This document shows, piece by piece, positions 9,850-20,839 of a stretch of 64,000 bases of DNA. A program made the translations under genes and the position numbers. The notes beneath the pieces were generated by a model, which made no database searches, was not told the origin of the DNA, and worked only from the letters and a program-made list of their open reading frames with translations. Origin of the DNA: Desmodesmus armatus (lineage: Eukaryota; Chlorophyta; Chlorophyceae; Sphaeropleales; Scenedesmaceae); contig VIIQ02000571.1 in NCBI GenBank assembly GCA_007449985.2, positions 496,001-560,000 of the forward strand, in the 5' to 3' direction. Every line of letters begins with the position of its first letter. Positions within the stretch are counted from its first letter, which is position 1.

Positions 9850-10498
9850 CGGCACTCACTCACTCATTGTTCGTTACATTGAGATCCCCGAAAGACCCAG
9901 CCCACACCATGTAAGCTCAGGGACCCAAACCATCGGCGGCAGCTCAGGGACCCAAACCATCGGCGTCATTCATTCATTGTTCGTTACATTGAGATCCCCG
10001 AAAGACCCAGCCCACACCATGTAAGCTCAGGGACCCAAACCATGTCCCTCCAATGCAACTTAAGGCGCCACCTCCTTCTCAAGAGCAGCGAACCACCTGC
10101 AACACACAAGGTTAGGCAACATGCAAACATGAAGAAGAAGGGGTTACAGGGCGACACACGCAGCTACGCTGCAACGACACCCAGCATCGGAAGGGAACCA
10201 AAGTCCTTTGCAGGACCTACAAGGACGGGAACAGACAGCACGGAAAGGAGAGAACCCGCCACCATAGATGTCTGCAGAGGAGACTGTCTGAACATGCAAA
10301 CATGTACAAGGCATAAAGCGTCTGAATGCGCGGCCATTGAAGCACATGGGGCCTGCTGAGCAACCAAGCATGCAGTGACACGCTATCCCAACAAGCGAAC
10401 AACCATGGCAAGCAAGGCACCTGCTCCCGGTGCTGCTGCTGGGGGAACAGAAAAGTTCAAAACACGAGCGTGGGAACAAGAGACCAGCACGTGGCATC
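9850..10498 (-). mobile_element. two family D elements in tandem
   Basis: The family D 3' end reads CTCAATGTAACGAACAATGAGTGAGTGAG on the minus strand. A truncated copy lies at 9850-9935 and a longer one at about 9964-10498. ACCATCGGC occurs at both sides of the first copy and again before the second, as expected for target duplications reused by successive insertions. The longer copy is interrupted by a C fragment at 10132-10290. The same two-D arrangement is found at 21345-22080. Confidence 0.75.
10132..10290 (-). mobile_element. 5'-truncated element C with 14-bp target duplication
   Basis: A 159-bp C 3' end is flanked by AACATGCAAACATG at 10118-10131 and 10291-10304. Uninterrupted D copies (for example near 21599) have this sequence once. 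It shows that C moves by an LTR-independent mechanism with target duplications of about 14 bp. Confidence 0.93.
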
Positions 10499-10572
10499 GG
10501 CGGCAGCGCTAAACCCTGGCCGAGACGACCGGCTGACGGATGCCAGATTTTGGCCAACTTGCATCCGAATTA

Positions 10573-10645
10573 GCACTCATGGTGTAGTTGGTTATCACGT
10601 GTGCCTCACACGCACAAGGTCCCCAGTTCGATCCTGGGTGAGTGC
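10573..10645 (+). tRNA. tRNA-Val (anticodon CAC), copy 1
   Basis: The 73 bases fold as a complete cloverleaf. The acceptor GCACTCA pairs perfectly with TGAGTGC, the anticodon stem TGTGC/GCACA encloses loop CTCACAC (anticodon CAC), and the T arm is CCCAG-TTCGATC-CTGGG. There is no intron. A TTTT run that could stop RNA polymerase III lies at 10677-10680. It is identical to the copy at 30426, and the two also share about 74 bp of 5' flank but nothing after the tRNA 3' end. Confidence 0.95.
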
Positions 10646-10646
10646 A

Positions 10647-11214
10647 GTTATGCTGCTGCTGCATGGCCAACCATGCTTTTGTTTATGCTGCTGCCACCCT
10701 CTGTGCAAGGGATTTGCACCCAGGCAGTATTGGGCCCCCCAAACACGGGGGGGGGGGGGGGGGGGGGGGCTCTGGGATGTTGGGGCACCCGGCCACTCTT
10801 GTTCGCATTCTGCAAAAAACACATGCAGAAGTTGCACGTCCCCTGCCGGCAGAACACTCCTGCAGGTGATACTCCCCTGTCCAACTGCAAAGAGCTTGTG
10901 TATACTACATAGTAAGGCAGTGCCAAAGCTGCCACATGCATGCTGACAGGCTCCACGTTTGGCAGCCCTTCAGTTATCAGTGCTGTGGTGGTAGGTGCTG
11001 CCGACATTGTGTTGAATGGATGAATGAAGGTGTAACATGGTTTACGCACCGCCATTGTGATCTGTTGTTGCTGCTCCTGCAAGTTGCATGGGCAACCCAA
11101 GGACGAAGACAACATGAGCCCACAAGGGCCCACACGGCATACATGCACCCGCAACAACGGCACTCACTGCAATCAAATTCCCAGGCTCTCCAACGGCTGC
11201 GAGCGACAGCTACT
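10647..11214. other. no gene recognised; G23 run and a small A-type 3' end
   Basis: A homopolymer of 23 G lies at 10747-10769. At about 11016-11045 the sequence GATGAATGAAGGTGTAACATGG resembles the 3' end of family A on the minus strand. I see no coding sequence. Confidence 0.5.
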
Positions 11215-11665
11215 GCGGGTGCAGCATTGCTGCCAGCCGCCACACTGCTGCCACCGCGGGTGCAGCATTGCTGCCAGCCGCCACACTGCTGCCACCGCGG
11301 GTGCAGCAATGCTGCCAGCCGCCACACTGCTGCCACCGCGGGTGCAGCATTGCTGTCAGTTGCCACACTGCTGCCACCGCGGGTGCAGCAATGCTGCCAG
11401 CCGCCACACTGCTGCCACCGCGGGTGCAGCATTGCTGCTAGCCGCCACACTGCTGCCACCGCGGGTGCAGCAATGCTGCCAGCCGCCACACTGCTGCCAC
11501 CGCGGGTGCAGCATTGCTGCCAGCCGCCACACTGCTGCCACCGCGGGTGCAGCAATGCTGCCAGCCGCCACACTGCTGCCACCGCGGGTGCAGCATTGCT
11601 GCCAGCCGCCACACTGCTGCCACCGCGGGTGCAGCAATGCTGCCAGCCGCCACACTGCTGCCACT
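11215..11665. repeat. 11-unit tandem array of a 41-bp repeat
   Basis: Units begin with GCGGGTGCAGCA at 11215 and recur every 41 bp through 11625. From the second unit on, units mostly alternate between CATTGCTG and CAATGCTG, giving an 82-bp higher-order period. Because 41 is not a multiple of three, open frames of 200-280 codons cross the array in several phases on both strands. They are side effects of the repeat. Confidence 0.95.
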
Positions 11666-11759
11666 GCTACTGCAGATGCCATACTGCCTGGCCAGTTTTG
11701 CAATCTACTGACAAACAAGTGGGCAGCAGTTTGCCACTTATTTGGCTGCCACGGCAGCT

Positions 11760-11993
11760 ATGCTGCTGATGCGGCTACTGATGGCTGCCATGCGTGAAGG
11801 AGGCCCAACCATCGCTATGTTTGTGAGGTACTGCTACACCTCCCTCCGTGCCCTCATGCCTCGTGAGGTACTGCCTTATTTCGTCAACGTCCTTGGGCTA
11901 CCTCGGGGGAAGGGACAGGTGGGGAGTGTTGTAGTGCAAGATGCTGTCCATGGCATCGACAACTATTTCGTACTACGCAACCTGCACTTCTGA
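11760..11993 (+). CDS. unrecognised 77-codon reading frame after the 41-bp array
   Basis: The frame beginning at ATG 11760 ends with TGA at 11993. Its later part has mixed, non-repetitive composition (for example VRYCYTSLRALMPREVL), unlike the neighbouring repeat translations. No domain is recognised. It could be an exon or a decayed transposon fragment; no promoter or splice partner was found. Confidence 0.25.
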   Translation: MLLMRLLMAAMREGGPTIAMFVRYCYTSLRALMPREVLPYFVNVLGLPRGKGQVGSVVVQDAVHGIDNYFVLRNLHF

Positions 11994-12117
11994 TGTTGTG
12001 AGCTGCAAGAACCTGTTATGTGAAGCACACACAGTGCTTATCTCTGAGTCACTCACTCACTCTGAGTAGGGGTGGGCTCACCATATTGATGCGTTAGACT
12101 ATAGAGTGGCATGGCAG

Positions 12118-12480
12118 TTGCGTGAGAAACCCTTGTAACACACGCAGCTTCCACCTCCGCTGAAGCACCCGAGTGACCTTGGGCAATTCGCCCACAAGTG
12201 TCTGCACAGCATCAACAGACAACACCCTCTGACGGAAGGCAGCATGCCTGTCAGCAATGGCCGACAGCGCATCCAAAGATTGACACTGGGTAGCCAGAGA
12301 CACAGTGAGGGACTCAAGCTCCACCACATCCCCATTGCGAGTATGCCAGCCCAGATTAGCACACACCTGCCCCTAGCTGCGGTAAGCTGAGGCCTCCGAA
12401 ACGACCGGCAGCCGCCCGTATGGCCTACCCCGCAGCACTGCACGTGCTGCATCCCCAGCTGCAGAAAAGGAGTATGCAAA
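12118..12480 (-). pseudogene. LINE-3-type C-terminal fragment
   Basis: The minus strand matches the LINE-3 C-terminal coding part at 23232-23556 (CADLGWHTRNGDVVEL region) with small indels that break the frame. At its left end, 12118-12143, about 25 bp of the A 3' end is present in the opposite orientation, a rearranged junction also seen near 34265 and 850. Confidence 0.65.
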
Positions 12481-12508
12481 GCAGCTACGCTGCAGCTGAC
12501 GCCAGCCG

Positions 12509-12582
12509 TTGATGATGATGATTTGTGTTACATTGGGGCCTGTCAATCCAGACCATAAGCTGCCGACCAGTGGCAACCGGTC
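12509..12582 (-). mobile_element. short LINE-2 3' end (family B)
   Basis: About 74 bp of the B 3' end with its GATGATGATG tail. It is separated by TCGGGCCA from the tail of LINE-2a, which begins again at about 12591. It is another strongly 5'-truncated insertion. Confidence 0.85.
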
Positions 12583-13007
12583 GGGCCAGATGATGATGAT
12601 GATTTGTGTTACATTGGGGCCTGTCAATCCAGACCATAAGCTGCCGACCAGTGGCAACCGGGGACACCAATCCATTATCCCCCCAAAAGTAACAAGGCGC
12701 CACCTATGACCTGCCTTTTTCAGCAAGTACCTGCGATACACACAGAGTTAACTGACATGCAAGCATGTGCAAGGCATCGAGCATGGAAAGATGCGGCCTT
12801 GTGAAGCGCACATGAACATGGCAAGCATGACTCAGTGACAGGCTCTTGCTGTCCAGTGTGAGCATGTACAAGTAAGAGTGCATCAAGGCTGTGCAAAATG
12901 CAAGCAAAACAAGTACACATCCACACTGCCTCCTCAACTTCATTAGCCAAGCATGTCGGTGTATGCATCAGATGAACAAGGAAACAGGGGCAAATGTCAA
13001 CAGAGAA

Positions 13008-14437
13008 TCAGTCAACTGCTGGCACAACAACAACACGGTGAACACTCAAGGTCGAATCCCCAGACACACACAGAAATGGGTGGCTAGGGGAGACCTGAGG
13101 GAACCAGGACTTGGGGGCTGCCTCTAGGGCCACAAAATCCTCCAAAAGCTCCCAAAAGTAAGACACTGCTTGCTGCTGAACCTCAGCCAACTGAGCAGCA
13201 GCAGCCTCTTGCTGCTGCTGTTGTTGCTGCTGCAAAAGCAACTGTTGACGCTGCCGTACCTGTTGCTGATGCTGTTGCTGAGTAGGAGTAAGAGGTGCAG
13301 GCTGAAAAATGTCAGTGATGCGCAGTTGGCCATGTGGGACCTGTACCGCAGCAGCCCTGAGGGCTGCGGCTGTAGCTGCACGCTGCTTTTTCTGCTGCAC
13401 ATCAATCTGGCACGCTGCTCTACGGCCCAAGTCCATGGCATTAATAGCAGCAAGGCAAACAACTTGCCACACACCCTTGTGCAGAGTGGAAGCAGTAGAT
13501 ACACCTCTAGGCCGCTCCATGAGCAACACATGCCACGGCCTCAAAGCACCACAACACCACCCACCCGACAACTGATGCGTCAACGCCTCGACAACCGACT
13601 GAGCCACAGGGCAGTCCCAATAATGATGACGGCGACCTGCGGGTAGGCCAGTAGGCCTAGGGCCACACACACACACTCACCCGCCTCCTGGTGTAACCGC
13701 TCACCACAGGCCAAGCCATTCAAAACCAGGCGCCAATACACCTCCTTAAAGCTATTATCCCACCGCACACGCCAAAGCTGGCGTTGAGCAGCATTCACAG
13801 CACCAAGATGCACGCTCATTGCATCAGGGTTGCCCCTATCCAACAAAGGAGCAAACTCATCCACAAAATCCATCTGATACGACTTGCGCAAAGAGTTCAA
13901 GGGCCGTAATTGAAGCTCTGTACCCAACTTGACAGTGAATGCACCAAGAGTGACCGGGACACGCCTACCAATTTTCCAACCCATACATGCTGCCATGTCA
14001 CTCTCAACCTGCAATTCCTGTTGTGTGGGTGGCTTTTCAAAAGTCCTGCCTGACAAGCCATCCGACTGCAGGTAGGCTTCCAATACACCAGATGTGGAAG
14101 AAGTGGCTGCTTCAGCAGCCTGACGCCACCCAGGCGGTAAGGCTGCCAACAACATGTTGAGATCGTCCATCTCACTATCCGCATCCGCCCAAGGGCCCCG
14201 ATATGGGTTTCTGGCAGCCAAGGGCGCCACAACACGAACAGCACGCACCACATCCCCCACAGTAGACAACACACCCCGCAAGTAGCCACCACTCATTTGG
14301 TGAGGGTGGATGTACCTAGGGCGTGGCAACACCTGCAAACCCCTCGGCCCATTACCATAAGAGCGGTGGGGGACTGCTGTAAACGGATTACCCCAGATTG
14401 GGGCATCAGCACACCAAGGGCCAGGTTGCAGGTGCAA
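13008..14437 (-). pseudogene. LINE-2a C-terminal coding part, zinc knuckle and FWELLEDF domain
   Basis: Two frames cover this part, 14437-13580 and 13676-13008. They are separated by one extra CA in a CACACA run near 13665; copy b lacks it and reads through. The protein holds a cysteine/histidine cluster (CACG, then HHYWDCP) like the knuckle at LINE C-termini. It continues with KGVWQVVCLAAINAM, a glutamine-rich stretch and FWELLEDFV. The last block recurs in LINE-3 (FWRVLADF) and at 31600-31990, so it is a conserved C-terminal feature of this group with unknown role. Confidence 0.75.
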
Positions 14438-14480
14438 GGTGGAACCGGATGCACCATCATTTGCAGGCCCTTGTGGATAA

Positions 14481-14720
14481 AAGATAAAGATAAAGATACA
14501 GAGACACCCCCTTGGTCTCTTAACGCCATAGGACTTCTTCCCATTGGCCTCGCGTCCGTTGAAGACGGCTCTTCACACCAACACTCTTGGGGGTCTAGGG
14601 CAACGGCACTCGTGGCCACATCTCACTCCCCAGGGGCACACCTGGGGGCCGTGTAAACCCACCGAAATTCAGGCTGGAGATGTTGTTCGACATGGGAGAT
14701 TGGATGCTGTAAGGTGCTGC
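14481..14720 (-). mobile_element. SINE-like element E inside LINE-2a
   Basis: A 240-bp element with a TTTATC-repeat tail on the minus strand is flanked by TGGATAA at 14474-14480 and 14721-14727. It splits the LINE-2 reading frame. Copies occur at 20600-20839, 38366-38523 and 62182-62412. It has no coding capacity. Its 3' part contains GCCAATGGGA...TCCTATGGCGTTA, shared with SINE F at 23735-24042. Confidence 0.88.
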
Positions 14721-14764
14721 TGGATAAGACAGCACCTGAGCCGGCCCCAAAGCTTGCAAACCCT

Positions 14765-17117
14765 TTAATAACCTCCGCAAAGTGGCAGGTACTGCACCAG
14801 CACCGCGCACGGGGCCACAGGATTGCCAGAATAATTAGTTGTGTCAGGGCGTTGATCTACACACGAGCAATCCAAGCATGCAAGGGGCCCCCACCATGGG
14901 CATGCCCGGCGCAACATTGCCCTACCCAACAACACCCACGGCTCAGTGGATACTGCAGGAGCAGTAATGAACTTTGCGGCCCACCAAGCATGGCGAGCCC
15001 GAATGTGCTGTAGCCAAGGCAGAACCCCGAAGCCTCCAACCTTGGGCTTGCCCTGCAGGAGGGTGGCACTCACACCAGCAAACCTACGGCCTGGGGTATC
15101 TGGTGCCACCCCCCCATCCACCAGCTTTGCCACTGCTGCAGACAAATGCTGACACTATTGAGTAGAAGGGGGGTTAGCAAACTCTGCACAGTACAACAAC
15201 TTGGATATACCATAAGATGCAGCAGCCAGTCCCCTTCCAAAAGCAGAGAGCTGCGTCAAACACGAGAGACGCGAGAGGGCACGCATAACACCCTCAACAT
15301 TTCGGTCCCAGGATTGCTCTCCATCACCTCCAATGCACACTCCCAAAACTGTGGCAGACAAGACTTTCTGCAGCTCATGCCCGGGAGTATCCTGTTGCTG
15401 TTGCTGTTGCTGTTGCTGTGCAAAACGCCTGCGTGCTGCAGGCCCCAACAAAAGCAATTTAGTCTTCCGCCTGTTAAGGTGCTGGCCTGATGCAGCAGCA
15501 AACACCTCCATCTTCTGCAAAAAGGCAGGCACCTCAGATTCAGCGGGCAACAACACCTGGGTATCATCAGCAAACTGGGTGCTTGTCAAATTGACTCCCA
15601 GTACCGTAACACCAATACCCTGCTGCTTCAGGAAGCGCAGAAGGGCTTCTGCCACACACACATACAACAGGGGAGACAGGGGCAACCTTGCTGCACCCCT
15701 GCCTCAAAGATCCTAGGGATAGAAAAGTAACCATTCATGCATACACGGGCACGGGTTGCAGACAAAAGGGTCTGCACCCATGCACAAAATGCCTCCCCCA
15801 TGCCCAGCTCTCTCAACACAGACATTAAAATGTTCTATCAATAGTGTCATAGGCCTTGGCAAAATCTAGTAAGGCTGCCACAACCTCACTTTCAGCAGGT
15901 AGGCCTTCAACCAGCAGCTGCAAAGTTAAGATGTTAGCCCCACTGCGACGGCCCCTGAGAAAGGCTGTTTGAGTGGGGGATATCACAGCTTCCAATGCTG
16001 GCTGCATCCGGTTTGCCAAGACCTTTGCCAGAAGGCGATATGCAGTATTGAGCAGGGTGATGGGCCGGTGCCCAACTGTTTCCAGAGGTTCACCCCCTGG
16101 CTTCAAAATACCAATAATGACCCCATCCAAAAACCCTGCAGGTACCCTACGCAACCGTCCAATACCACATAACAACCGACACAACACTGGCACAAGTATA
16201 TCTTTGATTTTTTTGTAGAAAGTCAGAGGCAGCCCATCAGGGCCTGGCGAGGTCCCAGGCCTTGATGACACCATGGCTGTGCTCACCTCCTCAACCGTCA
16301 CCACCGGGTTCCCATCAGCCGGTGCAACACCCCCCGGCTGCAAAGCCCTGATAGCTGCCATAACCTCTGCTTGGGCTGCAGGGTCAATAGCAGGCTGCTT
16401 ACTGACGTTTGCATAGTGCTGAATGGCTACATTGGCAGGCTCTGCCTTCTGCCACACTACCTGCCCTGATGCAGCCCTCAGCATGATGGGCCGACGAGAG
16501 TGGCCCCCCTCCAACGCCTTTATCTGCTGCGTGATGACTGGCTGCGGCCGCTCCCCATGATGAAGCCACTGGAGCCGCTGCAGCCGATCACAAGCATCAC
16601 ACGCCTGCTGCTTGTGTTTGCGCAGAGCCAAACGGGCTGCCAGCACGGCTTCCATAGCAGCAGAGACCTGCTGCTGTGACGTAGCTCTGGCTAGTGCAGC
16701 AGCTGCTGTCTTCACTTGCTGCATTTGAGCATGTGCATCCCGCGGGGGCCGGGCACTGCGCCACACCCTGTTGGCCTGCCGCAGCCTTTCATAGGAGCGG
16801 CGCGTGAACCCCGGCCACCAATCCAACACCCCCTCATCATCCCCGGGAATCCCCTGCACCTCATCCCTCAGCCACTGCGAGACTTCTGATTTAAGCTGTG
16901 GCGAGGCCATGAAATCCAGCCGAGCCCTAGGGAGGCCAGGCCCCCTGGCGGCTGGTGCAAGGATAGGCAGCAACTCACACAACACCATGTCATGGTCAGA
17001 GAAGCTGGAGGGCTCACACGTGCATGACAAGATGTGTGGAGCCAAAGCAGCGCTGCCATAAAACCTATCATGGCGTGCTGCATGCCCATTTGATCTACTA
17101 AAATAAGTATAACATTT
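14765..17117 (-). pseudogene. LINE-2a endonuclease/reverse transcriptase, frameshifted
   Basis: Read on the minus strand, 17115-16985 gives the end of an AP endonuclease (YTYFS, RHDRFY, SDHDMVL). The frame to 15825 holds the linker and the first reverse-transcriptase motifs (PDGLPLTFYK, HRPITLLNTAYRL, DFAKAYDTID). The frame changes near 15830 and again near 15690, where GVQQGCPLSPLLY continues. FADD, the catalytic motif, is at 15563-15574. The last part (15145-14765) runs up to the SINE. Several frameshifts make this copy inactive. Confidence 0.85.
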
Positions 17118-18438
17118 AGCAGAGGGAGAGAGAGAGATGACGCTAAAATGCCAGGCATTTAGCGTTAGTTGAGGAAAGGGCCGTGTGTGACCTCATATCG
17201 GTCGCCACGTCCCCACCGTAACCCCAGGTGCCTATACACCCTAGGGATCAAAAATGCTGCTTCAGCTTCTTTCGTTTCCTGTGGTCAGGCAGTGGTTGGC
17301 CATGCACTTCTCTTTTCCTCTTGCTCCAGCTTGATTTGGCGTAGTACCTTGCGTTCTGTATGGCGGCATGTCTCGTGTTCCAGATTTCCTCTACATATTT
17401 CCTGCCAGGTGGTGGAGTTTCTTCAGTAGCTGTGACAGTGCTGTACCCTGTATTCCCAAGTCCTTCAGGTGCTCTTCTGTTTTCTTATAAATACATCCAG
17501 ATACTCCCAGTAAGATGCTTGTCAGTTCCACCTCTGCGCTGGGATCGAAGATTTTGATCGATTTCATCAGACGGTCGTGCTGGCGGTCGGCCCTGTTCTC
17601 TTGGTGCGTAGGGTCCGTGTCTCTACAGTATTTAATCTCAATGAGCTCGTAGTGTGTGATGTGTTGTTCCGTATGTACCATTAGCGCATCGGGTTTGCAG
17701 CGCTGTCGGATTCTTCGTTTGAGGCCGTCCGGCATGCTTTCTGGCAAGACACCGAGCGGAATTCTTCCTTTCCCCTTCATGATGGCACATCTACGGCTCA
17801 GGCCGACGTCGCTCATCACCAGTTCTGCGTCTCTGTGCCCGTTGTACACTGCATGGATAATCAGTGACCCCGCGTCATTGTGCCGTTTTGTGACTGCCCC
17901 GGACAGTCTTGGGCATGCGCTGAGCGCGTGGTGCCCCCCATCAGTTTGGTTGCACAGGGGGCAGTTGTTATTATTTATTACTTTATAGCGGCTCAGCAGC
18001 TTGTTGGTTGGGAGCAGGCCCCATCTGTATTGTAAGATCAGCTTCCGTCTTCTGTGTTTGATTGCGGTACTTCTCATGAAGAGGTGACTGTATTTGTGGT
18101 TTATGTGTTTGTCCTGGTCTTCCCAAGCTTTGAAGTACACCCCTGTAGTGTTGGCTTCTCCAAGTGCGCACTTGAGTTTGGCGGTGTGCTTCAGGGTCTC
18201 TGCCAAGTTGGCCAAGGGCGTGTGTTCCCTCCTTGTGCCTGTTTGTGTGGTGACTTCCTCAATTGAGTAGGGCCAGTAGTAGGTGTCCCTTGCATTGCTC
18301 TGCACACATTCTGTGGTTGTGGAGGCCTGCCATTCTGTGGTAGCTGAGGGATGCTTCGCCCTGAAGATGTCCACTGCTTCAGGCGCTGCACTCAGCAGCG
18401 CCTCAGCAGACCCGGAGTCCCCATGCACCTCTGTTGGC
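17118..18438 (-). mobile_element. 3' part of a LINE with restriction-like endonuclease
   Basis: An open frame from about 18434 to 17391 encodes a C-terminal LINE domain. A knuckle (CPLCNQTDGGHHALSAC) is followed by RHND and then PDALMVH...ELIEIKYCRDT, which has the PD-(D/E)xK pattern of the restriction-like endonuclease of R2-type and related LINEs. The reverse transcriptase is absent, so the copy is 5'-truncated or was cut by the B insertion at 18439. Its 3' UTR ends at a near-perfect hairpin (ACGCTAAAATGCC/GGCATTTAGCGT, 17144-17168) and a CT-rich tail at 17118-17140. It lies against the broken endonuclease of LINE-2a. Confidence 0.7.
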
Positions 18439-18700
18439 TTGATGATGATGATTTGTGTTACAATGGGGCCTGTCAATCCAGACCATAAGCTGCCGACCAG
18501 TGGCAACCGGGGACACCAATCCATTATCCCCCCAAAAGTAACAAGGCGCCACCTATGACCTGCCTTTTTCAGCAAGTACCTGCGATACACACAGAGTTAA
18601 CTGACATGCAAGCATGTGCAAGGCATCGAGCATGGAAAGATGCGGCCTTGTGAAGCGCACATGAACATGGCAAGCATGACTCAGTGACATGCTCTTGCTG
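18439..18700 (-). mobile_element. 5'-truncated LINE-2 3' end (family B)
   Basis: About 260 bp of the LINE-2 3' UTR with its GAT tail next to the RLE-LINE fragment. Its 5' end meets the target site TGTTGGCG, into which LINE-2b later inserted. Confidence 0.85.
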
Positions 18701-19127
18701 TTGGCGATGATGATGATGATGATTTGTGTTACATTGGGGCCTGTCAATCCAGACCATAAGCTGCCGGCCAGTGGCAACCGGGGACACCAATCCATTATCC
18801 CCCCAAAAGTAACAAGGCGCCACCTATGACCTGCCTTTTTCAGCAAGTACCTGCGATACACACAGAGTTAACTGACATGCAAGCATGTGCAAGGCATCAA
18901 GCATGGAAAGATGCGGCCTTGTGAAGCGCACATGAACATGGCAAGCATGACTCAGTAACAGGCTCTTGCTGTCCAGTGTGAGCATGTACAAGTAAGAGTG
19001 CAGCAAGGCTGTGCAAAATGCAAGCAAGACAAGTACACATTCACACTGCCTCCTCAACTTCATTAGCCAAGCATGTCGGTGTATGCATCAGATGAACAAG
19101 GAAACAGGGGCAAATGTCAACAGAGAA

Positions 19128-20556
19128 TCAGTCAACTGCTGGCACAACAACAACACGGTGAACACTCAAGGTCGAATCCCCAGACACACACAGAAATGGG
19201 TGGCTAGGGGAGACCTGAGGGAACCAGGACTTGGGGGCTGCCTCTAGGGCCACAAAATCCTCCAAAAGCTCCCAAAAGTAGGACACTGCTTGCTGCTGAA
19301 CCTCAGCCAACTGAGCAGCAGCAGCCTCTTGCTGCTGCTGTTGTTGCCGCTGCAAAAGCAATTGTTGACGCTGCCGTATCTGTTGCTGATGCTGTTGCTG
19401 AGTAGGAGTAAGAGGTGCAGGCTGAAAAATGTCAGTGATGCGCAGTTGGCCATGTGGGACCTGTACCGCAGCAGCCCTGAGGGCTGCGGCTGGTAGCTGC
19501 ACGCTGCTTTTTCTGCTGCACACCAATCTGGCACGCTGCTCTACGGCCCAAGTCCATGGCATTGATAGCAGCAAGGCAAACAACTTGCCACACACCCTTG
19601 TGCAGGGTGCAAGCATTAGATACACCTCTAGGCCGCTCCATGAGCAACACATGCCACGGCCTCAAAGCACCACAACACCACCCACCCGACAACTGCTGCG
19701 TCAATGCCTCGACAACCGACTGAGCCACAGGGCAGTCCCAATAATGATGACGACGACCTGCGGGTAGGCCAGTAGGCCTAGGGCCACACACACACTCGCC
19801 CGCCTCCTGGTGTAACCGCTCACCACAGGCCAAGCCATTCAAAACCAGGCGCCAATACACCTCCTTAAAGCTATTATCCCACCGCACACGCCAAAGCTGG
19901 CGTTGAGCAGCATTCACAGCACCAAGATGCACGCTCATTGCATCAGGGTTGCCCCTATCCAACAAAGGAGCAAACTCATCCACAAAATCCACCTGATAAG
20001 ACTTGCGCAAAGAGTTCAAGGGCCGTAATTGAAGCTCTGTACCCAACTTGACAGTGAATGCACCAAGAGTGACCGGGACACGCCTACCAATTTTCCAACC
20101 CATACATGCTGCCATGTCACTCTCAACCTGCAATTCCTGTTGTGTGGGTGGCTTTTCAAAAGTCCTGCCTGACAAGCCATCCGACTGCAGGTAGGCTTCC
20201 AATACACCAGATGTGGAAGAAGTGGCTGCTTCAGCAGCCTGACGCCACCCGGGCGGTAAGGCTGCCAACAACATGTTGAGATCGTCCATCTCACTATCCG
20301 CATCCGCCCAAGGGCCCCGATATGGGTTTCTGGCAGCCAAGGGCGCCACAACACGAACAGCACGCACCACATCCCCCACAGTAGACAACACACCCCGCAA
20401 GTAGCCACCACTCATTTGGTGAGGGTGGATGTACCTAGGGCGTGGCAACACCTGCAAACCCCTCGGCCCATTACCATAAGAGCGGTGGGGGACTGCTGTA
20501 AACGGATTACCCCAGATTGGGGCATCAGCACACCAAGGGCCAGGTTGCAGGTGCAA
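19128..20556 (-). pseudogene. LINE-2b C-terminal coding part
   Basis: One frame of 374 codons (20556-19432) reads through the CACACA run that breaks copy a. It then shifts near 19490 because of an extra G (GGCTGGTAGC against GGCTGTAGC in copy a); the distal part continues in the frame ending at 19128. The two copies thus carry different disabling indels. Protein features are as in copy a. Confidence 0.75.
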
Positions 20557-20599
20557 GGTGGAACCGGATGCACCATCATTTGCAGGCCCTTGTGGATAA

Positions 20600-20839
20600 A
20601 AGATAAAGATAAAGATACAGAGACACCCCCTTGGTCTCTTAACGCCATAGGACTTCTTCCCATTGGCCTCGCGTCCGTTGAAGACGGCTCTTCACACCAA
20701 CACTCTTGGGGGTCTAGGGCAACGGCACTCGTGGCCACATCTCACTCCCCAGGGGCACACCTGGGGGCCGTGTAAACCCACCGAAATTCAGGCTGGAGAT
20801 GTTGTTCGACATGGGAGATTGGATGCTGTAAGGTGCTGC
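20600..20839 (-). mobile_element. SINE-like element E inside LINE-2b
   Basis: Same element, same insertion site and same TGGATAA duplications (20593-20599, 20840-20846) as in LINE-2a. It was therefore carried along when a SINE-bearing LINE-2 RNA was copied. Confidence 0.88.

Larger units (their letters stand above)
12589..17117 (-). mobile_element. LINE-2, copy a (APE-type, interrupted)
   Basis: A minus-strand LINE runs from a broken endonuclease domain at 17117 to its 3' end B at about 12591, where CAATGTAACACAA precedes the ATC repeats. It contains a SINE (14481-14720) and several frame breaks. Its 5' part is cut by the 3' end of another LINE (17118-18438). Copy b (18707-21063) matches its 3' half, about 99% by eye. 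Confidence 0.88.

Noticed and set aside
10573..10645. tRNA-Val as part of a tRNA-derived SINE
   Set aside because: The cloverleaf is perfect and there is no SINE body or tail after it; it is kept as a gene, with the odd boundary reported as a finding.
11215..11665. CRISPR-like regular spacing
   Set aside because: Repeats are contiguous without unique spacers, and the genome is eukaryotic.
10936..11797. Frames of 211-277 codons on both strands with cysteine/histidine repeats
   Set aside because: The 41-bp array keeps several frames open on both strands; the cysteine-histidine pattern follows from the DNA repeat.
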